Assembly (NCBI GenBank): GCA_003158495.1
Contig: PMJT01000256.1
Span: 23,327 to 29,872, forward strand
DNA length: 6,546 nucleotides
Direction of reading: 5' to 3'
Source: Chloroflexota bacterium
GTDB taxonomy: Bacteria > Chloroflexota > Limnocylindria > Limnocylindrales > CSP1-4
A model generated the notes under the pieces. The model had not been told where the DNA came from. It made no database searches and worked only from the letters and a program-made list of their open reading frames with translations. Made by a program: the position numbers and the translations under genes. Shown piece after piece: positions 5,762-6,546 of the stretch (position 1 is the stretch's first letter; the number at the start of each line of letters is the position of its first letter).

Positions 5762-6403
5762 TCACGCCGTGGCGGGAACTCGCTCACGCAACCCCAGGAG
5801 GATCATCCCCGCGGCGACGGTGTGCCCGATCCGACCGGTGTTGATCACGAGGTCGTATTCGTCCGGGTCGCACCAGTCGCGGCCGTACAACTGCTTGATG
5901 TAGGCCGCCCGGTTCGAGTCCGTCTCGTGCATCTTGCGCCGCGCCGCCGCCTCGGCCAGACCGAGCCGCGCCATGAGCGTCTTCTGACGAATATCCTCGG
6001 GGGCTCGCAGGAAGACCCGAAAGACCGCCGGTCGACCCGCGAGAACGAAACCGGCGCCTCGGCCGACGATGACGACGTTGCCGACGTCCGCGACCTCGTG
6101 GATGACCTGCTCGGTCAGATGGATGATCTCCTTGCGAGGGTCGAACAGCGGATCCGGATACGGCGGCGTCCAGCCCGCGCCCATGCCCGGCTCCAGCGTC
6201 GAAAACGATCGGACGAGACGCTCCATCAGGGTTCGAGGCTTTTCGTCCTCCGCCTCGACGTCACTGGTCCGAATCGCGAGACGGCTGGCGACTTCCTCGA
6301 TCAGCCTCTTGTCGACGACTTCCGCCCCCAGCTCTGATGCGACGATGCCGGCCACGCTCGAGCCGCCTGCGCCGTACTGGCGAGAGATGGTGACGACGGA
6401 CAT
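5762..6403 (-). CDS. Cytidylate-kinase-like P-loop protein
   Basis: The 213-residue cytoplasmic product fits the cytidylate kinase-like family, a group of P-loop NMP-kinase-type proteins distinct from housekeeping Cmk. It opens with VVTISRQYGAGGSSVA (3-18), whose G.GGS stretch is the phosphate-binding loop, followed by VVDKRLIEEVA (29-39). VVIVGRGAGFVLAG (110-123) and FRVFLRAP (128-135) form the central strand and turn. An Arg/Lys-rich lid-like region spans about 139-157 (RQKTLMARLGLAEAAARRK), and YDLVINTGRIG (183-193) is typical of the C-terminal part. AAGGAGG lies five bases before ATG 6403, and a promoter lies further upstream. Members are often annotated as nucleoside kinases, but the true substrate is unproven, so no gene symbol is given. 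It is transcribed alone, convergent with the small membrane gene. Confidence 0.88.
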   Translation of the reverse strand: MSVVTISRQYGAGGSSVAGIVASELGAEVVDKRLIEEVASRLAIRTSDVEAEDEKPRTLMERLVRSFSTLEPGMGAGWTPPYPDPLFDPRKEIIHLTEQVIHEVADVGNVVIVGRGAGFVLAGRPAVFRVFLRAPEDIRQKTLMARLGLAEAAARRKMHETDSNRAAYIKQLYGRDWCDPDEYDLVINTGRIGHTVAAGMILLGLRERVPATA

Positions 6404-6471
6404 CTCGGCCTCCTTCGGCTATTGCGTCGACAGCCGACGACCGTTCGGCAGGGCTCGATCGGCGCGGCCTC

Positions 6472-6501
6472 ACTCTAGGTCGGCGACGCGGCCCGTGCCA
6501 A
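6472..6501 (-). promoter_or_regulatory. Probable promoter of the cytidylate-kinase-like gene
   Basis: On the minus strand TTGGCA (6501-6496) matches the -35 consensus at five of six positions, and TAGAGT (6477-6472) follows after 18 bases with four of six. Transcription would start near 6465, about 60 bases before the ATG. Spacing and style match the cys leader promoter. Confidence 0.5.
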
Positions 6502-6546
6502 GGGCCGGAGCGCCCGGATCTGGCCGCGGCGACGTCGCGGCGCCGA

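Noticed and set aside
5365..5787. Opposite-strand open frames over the small membrane gene.
   Set aside because: Arg/Pro/Ser-rich products without recognisable domains, one overlapping the end of the cytidylate-kinase-like gene; the plus-strand frame has better codon bias and a credible membrane helix.

Overview
The window looks like a chromosomal stretch from a high-GC bacterium, with strong G/C preference at third codon positions, clear Shine-Dalgarno sites and lipoprotein signal peptides. The mix of a serial kelch-repeat membrane protein, small Ala/Thr/Ser/Pro-linker lipoproteins and a stand-alone cytidylate-kinase-like protein suggests a Chloroflexota-type organism (perhaps a Limnocylindria-like soil or freshwater lineage) or a related high-GC phylum. 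This placement is an inference from gene style only. No mobile element, tRNA, rRNA or CRISPR array was seen.

Layout: (1) 5-2846, minus strand: a probable three-gene operon for cell-surface proteins, read as lipoprotein A (2034-2846), its diverged paralogue lipoprotein B (1283-2011), then a membrane-anchored seven-bladed kelch-type beta-propeller (5-1180). (2) 3078-5265, plus strand: the cysteine biosynthesis unit. A good promoter (3078-3107) drives a structured leader with an 18-codon, apparently leaderless peptide gene containing Cys-Leu-Cys (3114-3170). A classical hairpin plus T6 terminator (3219-3250) follows, then cysE (3373-4263) and cysK (4321-5265). (3) 5283-5671: a strong hairpin after cysK, a small A/T-rich inverted repeat, and a gene for a 58-residue single-span membrane protein. 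(4) 5762-6403, minus strand: a cytidylate-kinase-like P-loop protein with its own promoter (6472-6501).

How the genes work together: CysE makes O-acetyl-L-serine from serine and acetyl-CoA, and CysK converts it with sulfide to cysteine. CysE ends in isoleucine, the residue that docks into the CysK active site in known cysteine synthase complexes.

The most interesting element is the cys leader. Cys codons in a tiny ORF lie just upstream of a G/C segment that is complementary to the 5' arm of an intrinsic terminator. This is the architecture of a ribosome-mediated, cysteine-responsive transcription attenuator controlling cysE-cysK. The lipoprotein/kelch operon is transcribed divergently and shows no obvious functional link to cysteine synthesis.
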